Origin: Xanthomonas chitinilytica
GTDB taxonomy: Bacteria; Pseudomonadota; Gammaproteobacteria; Xanthomonadales; Xanthomonadaceae
Reading direction: 5' to 3'
Assembly (NCBI RefSeq): GCF_026107455.2
Contig: NZ_JAPCHY010000002.1
Span: 310,001 to 374,000, forward strand
Length of the DNA stretch: 64,000 nt
Positions 26,713 through 35,691 of the stretch are shown here, one piece after another (the stretch's first letter is position 1; each line of letters opens with the position of its first letter). Under the pieces are notes generated by a model. That model was not told where the DNA came from, made no database searches, and saw nothing but the letters and a program-made list of their open reading frames with translations. The translations under genes were made by a program, and so were the position numbers.

Positions 26713-26834
26713 GGATCGGACTTGAAAGGAAGCTGACCCATTCTACTGCGCCGCCATCGGCGCGTCCGGGCACGGGCCGGGCGCGCCGATGGCGATGCTA
26801 TCCTTGCGCCGGTCCCCGTCATGCCGCTGCCGCC

Positions 26835-27212
26835 TTGTCGCATCCGCTGCCCCGACTGCTGCTGTGCCTGCTGCTGATCGCCAACGCGATCGCCGGCGCT
26901 TGGGCGGCGACCGCGATGGCGATGCCGATGGCCGCACAGGCACCGACCACGGCGGAACCGGCAGGATCGGCGCCGTGCCACGGGATGGCGACGGACAGCG
27001 CCGGCGACGCCGCTTCCCACGACCGCGACGCCACGCCGATGGCCTGCAGCGACGGCCAGCATTGCGACTGCCTGCAGTACGGCAGCCTGCTGCTGCCGCC
27101 GGTGCTGCCGCTGCTGGCACGGATACCGCCGGCCACGCTGCAGCCCGCACCGGCGGGCGATCACCGCAGCCCCGCGCCGCGGCAACCGGTACGCCCTCCC
27201 ATCGCCGCGTGA
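26835..27212 (+). CDS. copL: CopL-type metal-binding regulatory protein
   Basis: A 125-residue protein with an N-terminal hydrophobic leader (LLLCLLLIANAIAGAWA), many Met and His residues, and MACSDGQHCDCLQYG with a CxC motif. Xanthomonas copper-resistance loci are copLAB; CopL is needed for copper-induced expression of copA and copB there. Position just before copA and the metal-rich sequence support the call. TTG 26835 is the only in-frame start near the leader; the ATG at 26821 is in another frame. A -10-like TATCCT lies about 35 bp upstream. Confidence 0.78.
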   Translation: MSHPLPRLLLCLLLIANAIAGAWAATAMAMPMAAQAPTTAEPAGSAPCHGMATDSAGDAASHDRDATPMACSDGQHCDCLQYGSLLLPPVLPLLARIPPATLQPAPAGDHRSPAPRQPVRPPIAA

Positions 27213-27328
27213 GCGCGGGACGCCAGTGGCGTCCCATCCGTCATCGCCGGGCGCGGCCGGATCCGCGCCGTCTTCTTCCGACCTGACGCGATCAGGCCGA
27301 TGCCGCCGGCATCCGGCCGGGAGTTCCC

Positions 27329-29110
27329 ATGTCATCCGATTTCCTTTCCGATCCCCGTTCCACCGTGTCGCGCCGCCGCTTCGTGCAGGGCCTGGCGCTG
27401 GGCGGCATCGTCGCCGGCACCGGCCTGTGGCGCACGCCCGCCTTCGCCGGCAACCGCGCCAGCGTGCCCGAACTGCGCGATACCGAACTGCGCCTGAGCA
27501 TCGGCCGTTCGCCGGTGGACTTCACCGGCCGCACCCGCAGCGCGATCACCGTCAACGGTTCGCTGCCCGCGCCCACGCTGCGCTGGCGCGAGGGCGACAC
27601 CGTCGACATCCGCGTGGCCAACACGCTGGCCGACGAGACGACCTCGATCCACTGGCACGGGCTGCTGCTGCCGGCCAACATGGACGGCGTGCCGGGCCTG
27701 AGCTTCGACGGCATCGCGCCCGGCGAGGCCTACCGCTACCGCTTCCAGCTGCGCCAGTCGGGCACCTACTGGTACCACAGCCACTCGATGTTCCAGGAGC
27801 AGGCCGGCCTGTACGGCGCGCTGGTCATCGACCCGCTGCAACCGCCGCCGTACCGCTTCGACCGCGAGCACGTGGTGCTGCTGTCCGACTGGACCGACCT
27901 AGACCCGGCCGCGCTGTACCGGCGCATGAAGAAGATGCCGATGCACGACAACACCTACCAGCGCACGGTCGGCGACTTCGTCCGCGACGCGCGGCGCGAC
28001 GGCCTGCGCGCCACCCTGGCCGACCGCGGCATGTGGGGCCGCATGCGGATGACGCCCAGCGACATCTCCGACATCAACGCCCACACCTATACCTACCTGA
28101 TGAACGGCACTGCGCCGGCCGGCAACTGGACCGGGTTGTTCCGCCCCGGCGAGAAGGTGCTGCTGCGCTTCATCAACGGCTCGGCGATGACCTACTTCGA
28201 CGTGCGCATCCCCGGCCTGAAGATGACCGTGGTGGCCGCCGACGGCCAGTACATCCACCCGGTCACGGTGGACGAGTTCCGCATCGCCCTGGCCGAGACC
28301 TTCGACGTGATCGTCGAGCCGAGCGGCCAGGACGCCTTCACCCTCTTCGCCCAGGACATGGGCCGCACCGGCCATGCCTGCGGCACCCTGGCCGTGCGCC
28401 ACGGCCTGCAGGCGCCGGTGCCGGCGCGCGATCCGCGGCCGCTGCTGACCATGAGCGACATGGGCCACGACATGGGCGGGCACGCCGGCATGGAAGGCGG
28501 TTGCGGCGCCGACATGGGCATGAAGGGCATGGAGGGCGGCTGCGGCGCGCACATGGGCCACGGCGGCCATGGCGATGGCGGCAAGGCGCCGAAGCACCCG
28601 GCCAGCGAGCGCGGCAACCCGCTGGTGGACATGCAGACCGCGGCCACCTCGCCGAAGCTGGACGACCCCGGCATCGGCCTGCGCGACAACGGCCGCAAGG
28701 TGCTCACCTATGCCGACATGCGTTCGCTGTTCGACGATCCCGACGGCCGCGAGCCCGGGCGCGAGATCGAGCTGCACCTGACCGGGCACATGGAGAAGTT
28801 CTCCTGGTCGTTCGACGGCATCCCGTTCGCCGGCGCCGAACCGCTGCGGCTGAACTACGGCGAACGCATGCGCATCGTGCTGGTCAACGACACGATGATG
28901 CAGCACCCGATCCACCTGCACGGCCTGTGGAGCGACGTCGAGGACGAACACGGGCAGTTCCATCTGCGCAAGCACACCGTGGACATGCCGCCGGGCACCC
29001 GCCGCAGCTATCGCGTGCGCGCCGACGCGCTCGGCCGCTGGGCCTACCACTGCCACCTGCTCTACCACATGGAAGCGGGCATGATGCGCGAAGTGCGGGT
29101 GGAGGCATGA
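27329..29110 (+). CDS. copA: Copper-resistance multicopper oxidase
   Basis: A 593-residue periplasmic multicopper oxidase, presumably oxidising Cu(I) to Cu(II). The Tat signal is SRRRFVQGLALGG. Copper ligands are seen in HWHG (108-111), HSH (150-152), HPIHLHG (526-532) and HCHLLYHME (574-582). A Met/His/Gly-rich insert (about 375-413, repeats like MGHDMGGHAGM and MGMKGMEGG) is typical of CopA and likely binds Cu(I). The stop overlaps the copB start by 4 bp. Confidence 0.96.
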   Translation: MSSDFLSDPRSTVSRRRFVQGLALGGIVAGTGLWRTPAFAGNRASVPELRDTELRLSIGRSPVDFTGRTRSAITVNGSLPAPTLRWREGDTVDIRVANTLADETTSIHWHGLLLPANMDGVPGLSFDGIAPGEAYRYRFQLRQSGTYWYHSHSMFQEQAGLYGALVIDPLQPPPYRFDREHVVLLSDWTDLDPAALYRRMKKMPMHDNTYQRTVGDFVRDARRDGLRATLADRGMWGRMRMTPSDISDINAHTYTYLMNGTAPAGNWTGLFRPGEKVLLRFINGSAMTYFDVRIPGLKMTVVAADGQYIHPVTVDEFRIALAETFDVIVEPSGQDAFTLFAQDMGRTGHACGTLAVRHGLQAPVPARDPRPLLTMSDMGHDMGGHAGMEGGCGADMGMKGMEGGCGAHMGHGGHGDGGKAPKHPASERGNPLVDMQTAATSPKLDDPGIGLRDNGRKVLTYADMRSLFDDPDGREPGREIELHLTGHMEKFSWSFDGIPFAGAEPLRLNYGERMRIVLVNDTMMQHPIHLHGLWSDVEDEHGQFHLRKHTVDMPPGTRRSYRVRADALGRWAYHCHLLYHMEAGMMREVRVEA

Positions 29111-30327
29111 GCATGCAGACCTCGCTGCTGGCGATCGCCCTGCTTGCCGCCACCGGCGCCGCGCAGGCGCAGCATCGGCATGGCCATGCCCATCACGCCG
29201 CGGCCGCTGCGCCGGCTGCCGCCGGACACGGGCAGGCGCACCATCGCCACGACGCAACCGCGGCTCCCGCCGCGCTTCCGCCCGGCACGGCGACACAGGA
29301 AACGCACGACCACGCCGCGATGCCGCACGCCGGAACTCCCGATGCGGCGGCTCGCCACGACCATGCGGCGATGGGCCATGGCCCCGCGTCCGCTCCGGCA
29401 GCGGACGCCCCTGCTGCCGGGAACCGCAGCGGCAGCGCCGCGCCCGCTGCGCATCCGCACGGCGCGACGACACCGGAGCCGCATGACCATGCGGCAATGG
29501 AGCACGGCGACAGTCGCGACGCAGCTGACCCCCACGACCACGCGGCGATGGGCCACGGCCGAGCATCCGCGCCGGCCCCGGCCGATCCGCATTCCGGACA
29601 CGCACCGCCGCTGCCGCGCACGCCGATCCCGGTGCCGACCGAAGAGGATTTCCGTGCCGCATTCCCGGTGCTGCAGGCCCATTCCATGCAGCATGCGTCC
29701 GGCTTCAACAGCCTGGTGCTGTTCGACCACCTGGAGGCGTGGGACGCCGATCCGGGCAGCGGACAGTCGTGGTCGATGACCGCCTGGTTCGGCGGTGACA
29801 TCGACCGTCTGTGGCTCAGCAGCAAGGGCGAGCGCCTCGGCGGACGCACAGAAAAAGTGTCGCTGGACGCGCTGTATGGCCATGCCGTCTCGCCCTGGTG
29901 GGACGTGGTGGCCGGCGTGCGCATCGACAACGGCCATGCACCGTCGCAGGTGCGGGCGGCGTTCGGCGTGCAGGGCATCACCCCGTACAAGTTCGAGGCC
30001 TCGGCGCTGCTGTACGCCGGCGGCGACAGCGCCGCCGAGCTGCGGCTGGACGTCGAGTACGACGTGCTGCTGAGCAATCGCCTGATCCTGCAACCCGCGC
30101 TCGAGGTCGGCGTCTTCGCCTCCGACGACGCGCGACGCGGCATCGGCAGCGGGCTGTCGCACGGCGAGGCCGGCGTGCGCCTGCGCTACGAGATCACCCG
30201 CCGCGTCGCGCCCTATGTCGGCTTCGTCCACGAACGCCGCTTCGGCGACAGCGCCGCGCTGCGTCGCGCTGCCGGGGAAAGCGTGCGCGATTCGCGCTGG
30301 GTGGCCGGCGTGCGCTTCTGGTTCTGA
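29107..30327 (+). CDS. copB: Copper-resistance outer-membrane protein
   Basis: A 406-residue exported protein. Signal peptide 1 to about 22 (LLAATGAAQAQ), then a His/Met-rich region to about 165 with four copies of HDHAAM, each followed by a short His/Gly stretch, and finally the CopB barrel domain (HASGFNSLVLFDHLEAWDADPG...WFGGDIDRLWLSSKGE...RRVAPYVGFVHERRFGDS). The barrel is the conserved part; the metal-binding part varies in length between species. ATG 29107 overlaps the copA stop. Confidence 0.94.
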   Translation: MSMQTSLLAIALLAATGAAQAQHRHGHAHHAAAAAPAAAGHGQAHHRHDATAAPAALPPGTATQETHDHAAMPHAGTPDAAARHDHAAMGHGPASAPAADAPAAGNRSGSAAPAAHPHGATTPEPHDHAAMEHGDSRDAADPHDHAAMGHGRASAPAPADPHSGHAPPLPRTPIPVPTEEDFRAAFPVLQAHSMQHASGFNSLVLFDHLEAWDADPGSGQSWSMTAWFGGDIDRLWLSSKGERLGGRTEKVSLDALYGHAVSPWWDVVAGVRIDNGHAPSQVRAAFGVQGITPYKFEASALLYAGGDSAAELRLDVEYDVLLSNRLILQPALEVGVFASDDARRGIGSGLSHGEAGVRLRYEITRRVAPYVGFVHERRFGDSAALRRAAGESVRDSRWVAGVRFWF

Positions 30328-30358
30328 AGCGGCGCCCCCGACCGTTGTCTGCAGGTCC

Positions 30359-30426
30359 GTAGGAGCGACGTCAGTCGCGACGGGGCTTTACCGGTAAAGC
30401 CCCGTCGCGACTGACGTCGCTGGTAC
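30359..30426. repeat. REP-type long palindrome, copy 3
   Basis: A 68-bp palindrome with 34-base arms and no loop, mismatched only near the ends (TCCT against TGGT). It starts with GTAGGAGCGACGTCAGTCGC and has CGGGGCTTTACC|GGTAAAGCCCCG at the centre. It is 31 bp after copB and would form a strong hairpin that could end its transcript. Confidence 0.85.
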
Positions 30427-30497
30427 GGCTCTCCCAGGCCGGCACCACGGCGGTCGCGTAAAATCGACGCCATCCCCTCCCCGCCAAGGAACCCACC

Positions 30498-31025
30498 ATG
30501 AGCCTCGAATCCCTGCGCCAGCAACCCGGCGTCGCCGCGCAACCGCCGGCGGAAACCGCCGGCTTCGTCTTCAACCACACCATGCTGCGGGTCAAGGACA
30601 TCGCCGCCTCGCTGGACTTCTACACCCGCGTGCTCGGCTTCCGCCTGATCGACCAGCGCGACTTCCCCGAGGCCGAATTCAGCCTGTACTTCCTGGCCTG
30701 CGTGCCGGAAGGTGCGCAGGTGCCGGAGGACGATGCGCAACGCCGCCTGTGGATGGCCGGCATTCCCGGCGTGCTGGAGCTGACCCACAACCACGGCACC
30801 GAAAGGCAGGACGGTGCGGTCTACCACGATGGCAACAGCGACCCGCGCGGCTTCGGCCACATCTGCGTGTCGGTGCCGGACATCGAAGCGGCCTGCGCAC
30901 GCTTCGAAGCCCTGGACGTGCCGTTCCAGAAGCGGCTGCAGGACGGGCGCATGAAGCACCTGGCCTTCATCAAGGACCCGGACGGCTACTGGGTGGAGAT
31001 CATCTCCAACACCCCGCTGCGCTGA
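30498..31025 (+). CDS. gloA: Lactoylglutathione lyase (glyoxalase I)
   Basis: Converts the methylglyoxal-glutathione hemithioacetal to S-lactoylglutathione. The 175-residue product has NHTMLRVKDIAASLDFYTRVLGF with the first metal His, LELTHNHGTE with the Glu ligand, GFGHICVSVPDIEAAC with the second His, and KDPDGYWVEIIS with the final Glu; it is the longer glyoxalase form of eukaryotes and Xanthomonas/Pseudomonas (GloA3-like, often zinc-dependent). AAGGAA lies before the ATG. Terminator 32 bp after the stop. Confidence 0.95.
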   Translation: MSLESLRQQPGVAAQPPAETAGFVFNHTMLRVKDIAASLDFYTRVLGFRLIDQRDFPEAEFSLYFLACVPEGAQVPEDDAQRRLWMAGIPGVLELTHNHGTERQDGAVYHDGNSDPRGFGHICVSVPDIEAACARFEALDVPFQKRLQDGRMKHLAFIKDPDGYWVEIISNTPLR

Positions 31026-31056
31026 GGCTCCACCGCCATCGCCGCACGAAGCACGG

Positions 31057-31086
31057 AACGCCGGCACCCGCCGGCGTTTCCTTTTC
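31057..31086 (+). terminator. Rho-independent terminator after gloA
   Basis: AACGCCGGC-ACCC-GCCGGCGTT stem followed by TTCCTTTTCC, between convergent genes. Confidence 0.75.
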
Positions 31087-31100
31087 CGGGACGCTTGCCT

Positions 31101-31778
31101 CTAGCGGTGCGCGTCATCGCTGGCCGCGCCCATCCCCAGGCCCATGCCGGCGCCCATGCCCATTCCGCCGCCGCCACCGCCCGCACCCCGGCCGCCACCC
31201 TGCTTCGCATCGCCCTTGCCGGCTCCTTCTCCCTTGCCCTTGCCGGTGGCCGGCCGCGCCGGCCCCTGCTTCGGGACCGGCAGGTCCGCCGGAATCGGCT
31301 CCAGGTCCAGCGCCTTGCGGATGAAATCGCGCAACGACACCACCAGCTCATCGGTATGGATCGGCCGGCCGGCGACAAGTTCGGTGGCCGCGCGGGTGGC
31401 CAGGCGCACCTGCTCTTCGGTGCCCAGCAGGATGATGTCCGACAGCGCCGCCTCGACCGTATCGCGGATGCGCCGGGCCCGGTCGCCGCCGGGGGTATCG
31501 CCGGCCACGTCCTGCTCGGCGGCCGCGGCGCGCTGCACCAGGTCGCGCAGGTGGGTGGGATCGACCGCAAGGTCGCCGGTGAACGATCCGCCCAGGGCCT
31601 TGTAGGCGGCGATGAGCGTGCGCAGGCGTTCGTTGATCTGGCGGTTCTCGCGTTCGCGCCGCTGCTGCAGCGTCTGCATCACCAGCAGGCGGATACCCAC
31701 GCCGATCAGGGTGATCACCGCCAGGCCCACCAGCGTCGACAGCAGGGTTTGCCAGGAACTGAAATCCAGACCGCGCAT
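31101..31778 (-). CDS. Hypothetical membrane protein with Gly/Met-rich C-terminal tail
   Basis: A 225-residue protein. One N-terminal membrane segment (about residues 9-34, LLSTLVGLAVITLIGVGIRLLV) leads to a charged helical region (LQQRRERENRQINERLRTLIAAYKALGGSFTG) that may form a coiled coil, then an alpha-helical domain, and a low-complexity tail rich in Gly, Lys and Met (GGGGGGMGMGAGMGLGMG). I do not recognise the family; similar membrane proteins occur in Xanthomonadaceae as far as I recall. The gene is convergent with gloA, and 257 bp after its start hold no supported gene. Confidence 0.8.
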   Translation of the reverse strand: MRGLDFSSWQTLLSTLVGLAVITLIGVGIRLLVMQTLQQRRERENRQINERLRTLIAAYKALGGSFTGDLAVDPTHLRDLVQRAAAAEQDVAGDTPGGDRARRIRDTVEAALSDIILLGTEEQVRLATRAATELVAGRPIHTDELVVSLRDFIRKALDLEPIPADLPVPKQGPARPATGKGKGEGAGKGDAKQGGGRGAGGGGGGMGMGAGMGLGMGAASDDAHR

Positions 31779-32035
31779 CGAACGGCTCCCAGGAACGGAC
31801 GCCGACGCTCCGGCGTACCTGTCCGCTCATCCTAGTGCCGGCCCCGGCATTTGTCGTGAGGCCGGCATGGCCGCGCCCCTCGTCGCGCGCCGGCCCCTTC
31901 CCGCCGGAAGCAGCGGCAACGTGGGAATGCGCGACATGCCGCTTCCTTCGCGCAACCGGACAGCCATCCGCCGGGGCGCTTCAGCAGATGCATGCGAGCG
32001 GGACGGTCGCGCGGTCGCACATCGCCGCGCGCGGA

Positions 32036-32275
32036 TCAGCCGCCGCAACCGCCACAGCACTCGGAGGGAACCCGCTCCACCGCGTCCGCCGCGGCCGCCA
32101 AGCCGCCGCGTTCGAGCGATGCGACCAGATCGGGAACGTCCAGCAGGGTCGATACCCGCAGCACCCGGCCGCTTTCATCGACATCCAGCAGGCCGGCGGG
32201 ATCGGCGTCGAGCAGCGCCTGCTCCAGCGCCGGCAGCGAGGGCGCCGTTTCCGGCAGGGGAATCCTGAATTGCAT
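32036..32275 (-). CDS. Small protein with CCGGCGG C-terminus
   Basis: A 79-residue protein, MQFRIPLPETAPSLPALEQ at the start, a compact alpha/beta body (DPAGLLDVDESGRVLRVSTLLDVPDLVASLERGG) and SECCGGCGG at the very end. Three clustered cysteines at a flexible Gly tail suggest metal or redox-ligand binding. The body resembles a small heavy-metal-associated-type fold in its alternation but lacks the usual CxxC. Chosen start ATG 32275; longer readings run into unlikely sequence. Function unknown. Confidence 0.62.
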   Translation of the reverse strand: MQFRIPLPETAPSLPALEQALLDADPAGLLDVDESGRVLRVSTLLDVPDLVASLERGGLAAAADAVERVPSECCGGCGG

Positions 32276-32486
32276 CTTCGATACGCTCCTGGAGCATCGC
32301 ACCGGCCTCGGCGGCCTGCTCCCGGGCTGCCGCGGGGTACGGACCCATCCGTCCGTCGCGCCATGATGCGCACCCCGCGCCGCGGCCGCCCTGACCTGGG
32401 TCAAGCGCCGCCTGCCCGGCAACCCCCAATGCCCGGTGGACGGGCATCCCGGGCAATACCCTGGAACCCTGGCCGCAAGCGGAAGC

Positions 32487-33866
32487 TCAGTAGGCGAATT
32501 CGCGGAACACGCGATCGACGTCGCCGCGCCACTCGCCGTGGAACAGCGCCAGCTTGCGCTCGGCCGCGGTGACGCCGGAGTCGACGATTTCCTGCAGCAC
32601 GTCCAGGAAGTGGCTCTCGTCCTGGCCGTCGACATTGCGCGCGGCGCGGCGCTGCAGGCCGGCCGTGGCGATCTTCAGCGCCTCGCGGGCCAGGTCGCGC
32701 ACGCTGCCGCCGCGGAACGGCAGGTTCAGCGCCTGCTTCGGCACGCCGTCGCGCAGCGCGTGGCGCTCGGCCAGGCTGAAATCCTTGACCAGGTCCCAGG
32801 CCGCATCCAGCGCCGCGTCGTCGTACAGCAGGCCGACCCAGAACGCCGGCAGCGCGCAGATCCGGCTCCACGGGCCGCTGTCGGCACCGCGCATCTCCAG
32901 GTACTTCTTCAGCCGCACTTCCGGGAACGCGGTGGTCATGTGGTCGGACCAGTCGCGCAGGGTCGGCAACTGGCCGGGCAGGGCCGGCAGCCTGCCCTGC
33001 AGGAAATCGCGGAAGCTCTGCCCGCTGGCATCGACGTAGACGCCGTCGCGGTAGGAGAAGTACATCGGCACGTCGAGCAGGTAGTCGACGTAGCGCTCGT
33101 AGCCGAAGCCGTCCTCGAACACGAAGTCGAGCATGCCGGTGCGGTCGGCATCGGTGTCGGTCCAGATGTGCGAGCGGTAGCTGAGGTAGCCGTTGGGCTG
33201 CCCTTCGGTGAACGGCGAATCGGCGAACAACGCGGTGGCGATGGGCTGCAGCGCCAGCGACACGCGGAACTTCTTCGCCATGTCCGCCTCGGAGGCGTAG
33301 TCCAGGTTGACCTGCACCGTGCAGGTGCGGGTCATCATGTCCAGCCCGAGCGAGCCGACCCTGGGCATGTACTCGCGCATGATCCGGTAGCGGCCCTTGG
33401 GCATCCACGGCATCTCCTCGCGCTTCCACTTCGGCTGGAAGCCCATGCCGAGGAATCCCAGCTGCAGCTCGCCGGCCACCTGCGCCACCTCGTTGAGGTG
33501 GGTGCCGGTTTCCACGCAGGTCTGGTGGATGTCCTCCAGCGCCGCACCGGAAAGCTCCAGCTGCCCGGCCGGCTCCAGCGACACCGAGGCGCCGCCGCGC
33601 AGCAGCGCGATGGTGCGGCCCGGCCCCTGGTCGATGCTTTCCTGCACCGGCGCCCAGCCGAAACGGGTCAGGCCATCGAGCAGGGCCTCGATGCCGCGCT
33701 CGCCGTCGAAGGTCGGCGGACGCAGGTCGTCCAGGCGGAAGCCGAACTTCTCGTGTTCGGTACCGATGCGCCACTGCGACCGCGGCTTCTCGCCCGACGC
33801 CAGGGTTTCGACCAGTTGGGAACGCCCGGTGATCGGCGTATCGACAGCGTGGCTGGGGCTCGACAA
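32487..33866 (-). CDS. gshA: Glutamate--cysteine ligase (plant/proteobacterial type)
   Basis: First enzyme of glutathione synthesis, ATP-dependent. The 459-residue product has SQWRIGTEHEKFGF, SLEPAGQLELSGA, GFLGMGFQPKWKREEMPWMPKGRY, TRTCTVQVNLDYASEADM and MRGADSGPW, the signature of the class shared by Xanthomonas, Alphaproteobacteria and plants. TTG 33866 gives MSSPSHAVDTPITGR, the usual N-terminus in relatives as I remember them; ATG 33923 in frame would add 19 residues and sits right against a TATAGT -10-like element. Start therefore uncertain by 57 bp. Confidence 0.93.
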   Translation of the reverse strand: MSSPSHAVDTPITGRSQLVETLASGEKPRSQWRIGTEHEKFGFRLDDLRPPTFDGERGIEALLDGLTRFGWAPVQESIDQGPGRTIALLRGGASVSLEPAGQLELSGAALEDIHQTCVETGTHLNEVAQVAGELQLGFLGMGFQPKWKREEMPWMPKGRYRIMREYMPRVGSLGLDMMTRTCTVQVNLDYASEADMAKKFRVSLALQPIATALFADSPFTEGQPNGYLSYRSHIWTDTDADRTGMLDFVFEDGFGYERYVDYLLDVPMYFSYRDGVYVDASGQSFRDFLQGRLPALPGQLPTLRDWSDHMTTAFPEVRLKKYLEMRGADSGPWSRICALPAFWVGLLYDDAALDAAWDLVKDFSLAERHALRDGVPKQALNLPFRGGSVRDLAREALKIATAGLQRRAARNVDGQDESHFLDVLQEIVDSGVTAAERKLALFHGEWRGDVDRVFREFAY

Positions 33867-34073
33867 GGGCAGGCTCGCAGGATTCTGGTCAGGGCGGGGG
33901 ATGTGGGGCTGGGCCGTCCGCATCGCAAGTGCGCACTATATCGTGGCGCCCCCGGCCGTCATGCCACCGTGGCGGTTTTCAGCATCCCACCGACGCGGAC
34001 TTGACCGCATCGCCCCGATTGCGGGTGCGAGTCATTTCCGCTTCGCCGCGGCGCGCGGCCTAGACTTCACGGC

Positions 34074-34772
34074 ATGATCCGATCGCGCAATCCGGACGTC
34101 CATCGCGCCAACCGCGTCGGCTGGCTGCGCGCCGCGGTACTGGGCGCCAACGACGGCATCGTGTCCGTGGCCGGCCTGGTGGTCGGCGTCGCCGCCAGCG
34201 GCGCGCCCGCCGCGACCGTGCTGGCCACCGGGGTCGCCGGAACCGTCGCCGGGGCGATGTCGATGGCCGCCGGCGAGTACGTCTCGGTGCAATCGCAGGC
34301 CGATACCGAGCGGGCGGACCTGGCCGCGGAGAAGCGCGAGCTGCACGAGGATCCGCACAGCGAACTGGAGGAACTGGCCGCCATCTACCGCCAGCGCGGG
34401 CTCGACCCGGAACTGGCGCGGCAGGTGGCCGTGCAGTTGACCGCGCACGATGCCCTGGGCGCGCACGCACGCGACGAACTGGGCATCACCGACACCCTGC
34501 GCGCGCGGCCGCTGCAGGCGGCGATGGCGTCGGCCGGCGCATTCGTCGCCGGCGCGGCGCTGCCGGTGTCGACCGCGCTGCTGGCACCGCACGCGCAGGT
34601 CGTCCAGATCACGTCCGCGGTCACCCTGCTCGGATTGAGCGCGACCGGTGCGGCGGCAGCGCACGCCGGCGGCGCGCCACCCGTGCGCGGCGCATTGCGG
34701 GTGGCCTTCTGGGGGGCGCTGGCGATGGCGGCGGCGACGGCGATCGGACAGCTGTTCGATACCGCGATATGA
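34074..34772 (+). CDS. VIT1/CCC1-family iron/manganese transporter
   Basis: A 232-residue membrane protein of the vacuolar-iron-transporter family. NRVGWLRAAVLGANDGIVSVAGLVVGVAA is the first conserved membrane segment; GTVAGAMSMAAGEYVSVQSQADTERADLAAEKRELHEDPHSELEELAAIYRQRGL is the second segment plus the cytosolic Glu-rich metal-binding helix, and three more hydrophobic stretches follow. Family members export or sequester Fe(II)/Mn(II) by proton antiport. No ferritin-like fusion is present. Confidence 0.9.
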   Translation: MIRSRNPDVHRANRVGWLRAAVLGANDGIVSVAGLVVGVAASGAPAATVLATGVAGTVAGAMSMAAGEYVSVQSQADTERADLAAEKRELHEDPHSELEELAAIYRQRGLDPELARQVAVQLTAHDALGAHARDELGITDTLRARPLQAAMASAGAFVAGAALPVSTALLAPHAQVVQITSAVTLLGLSATGAAAAHAGGAPPVRGALRVAFWGALAMAAATAIGQLFDTAI

Positions 34773-34891
34773 CGCCATGGACATCGCCCTTTCCCCTTGC
34801 TCCGCCCTGCCCGCCGAGCTGGCGACGTAGGCCGCAAGGGCGACGCCTGTGCGTGGGCAGCGGGCGCGTTCTCGCCGCGGCCGGCGGAACG

Positions 34892-35536
34892 CTAGACGCC
34901 TTCGGTCGGGACCTGCTGCGCCCGGGTCCCGGCGGCGTCCAGGCCCAGCCAGCCGCCGATCACCGCGCGCGCCTCGTCCACCCCCAGCCTGGACTCGCCG
35001 GAGAAGGTCTGCACGCTGACGGTGTCGCCGAATGCCGAGGACAGTTCCTTGCGCACCTTCTGCAGCGTCTGCATCTGCTGCCCGCGGCCGAGCTTGTCGG
35101 CCTTGGTCAGCAGCGCGTGCGCCGGCAGCCCGCGCTGGACCGCGTAGCCCAGCATCTGCCGGTCGTAGTCCTTGAGCGGATGGCGGATGTCCATCACCAC
35201 CACCAGTCCCTTGAGCGCCTCGCGGCTGCGGAAATAGTGGTCGATGAAGGCCTGCCAGTGCGCCTGCAGTTCCTGCGGCACCTTGGCGTAGCCGTAGCCG
35301 GGCAGGTCGACCAGGTGGGTCTCGGGGGTGACCTGGAAGAACACCAGCTGCTGGGTGCGGCCGGGCGTCTTGGAGACCCGCGCCAGCGCGTTCTGGCGGG
35401 TCAGCGCGTTGAGGGCGCTGGACTTGCCGGCGTTGGAGCGCCCGGCGAAGGCGACTTCGCTGCCCACGTCGGGCGGCAATTGCCGGGCGTTGTGGGCGGA
35501 AAGCAGGTATTGGGCGCGTTCTAGGAGCTGTGACAT
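34892..35536 (-). CDS. engB: Ribosome biogenesis GTP-binding protein EngB/YihA
   Basis: Essential GTPase for 50S assembly. The 214-residue product has G1 GRSNAGKSS, G2-region KTPGRTQQLVFF, G3 DLPGYGYAKV and G4 TKADKL. ATG 35536 (MSQLLERAQYLLSAHNARQLPPD) matches the family N-terminus; readings upstream are not conserved. Divergent from the cytochrome c4 gene, the usual arrangement in this family of bacteria. Confidence 0.95.
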   Translation of the reverse strand: MSQLLERAQYLLSAHNARQLPPDVGSEVAFAGRSNAGKSSALNALTRQNALARVSKTPGRTQQLVFFQVTPETHLVDLPGYGYAKVPQELQAHWQAFIDHYFRSREALKGLVVVMDIRHPLKDYDRQMLGYAVQRGLPAHALLTKADKLGRGQQMQTLQKVRKELSSAFGDTVSVQTFSGESRLGVDEARAVIGGWLGLDAAGTRAQQVPTEGV

Positions 35537-35691
35537 GCGCCTAGGATCGCACGTCCGCGCCGCAGCGTCCGGCATGCGGCCGGTTTTGCTGCACTGTTCG
35601 TTGACCGCGGCGCGAAGGCGAAGGGATAATCCGTCGATCCGTCGCAGGCGCCTTCCGCTCCTGCCCGGCCAGGTCCACACGGAGCTTCAGC

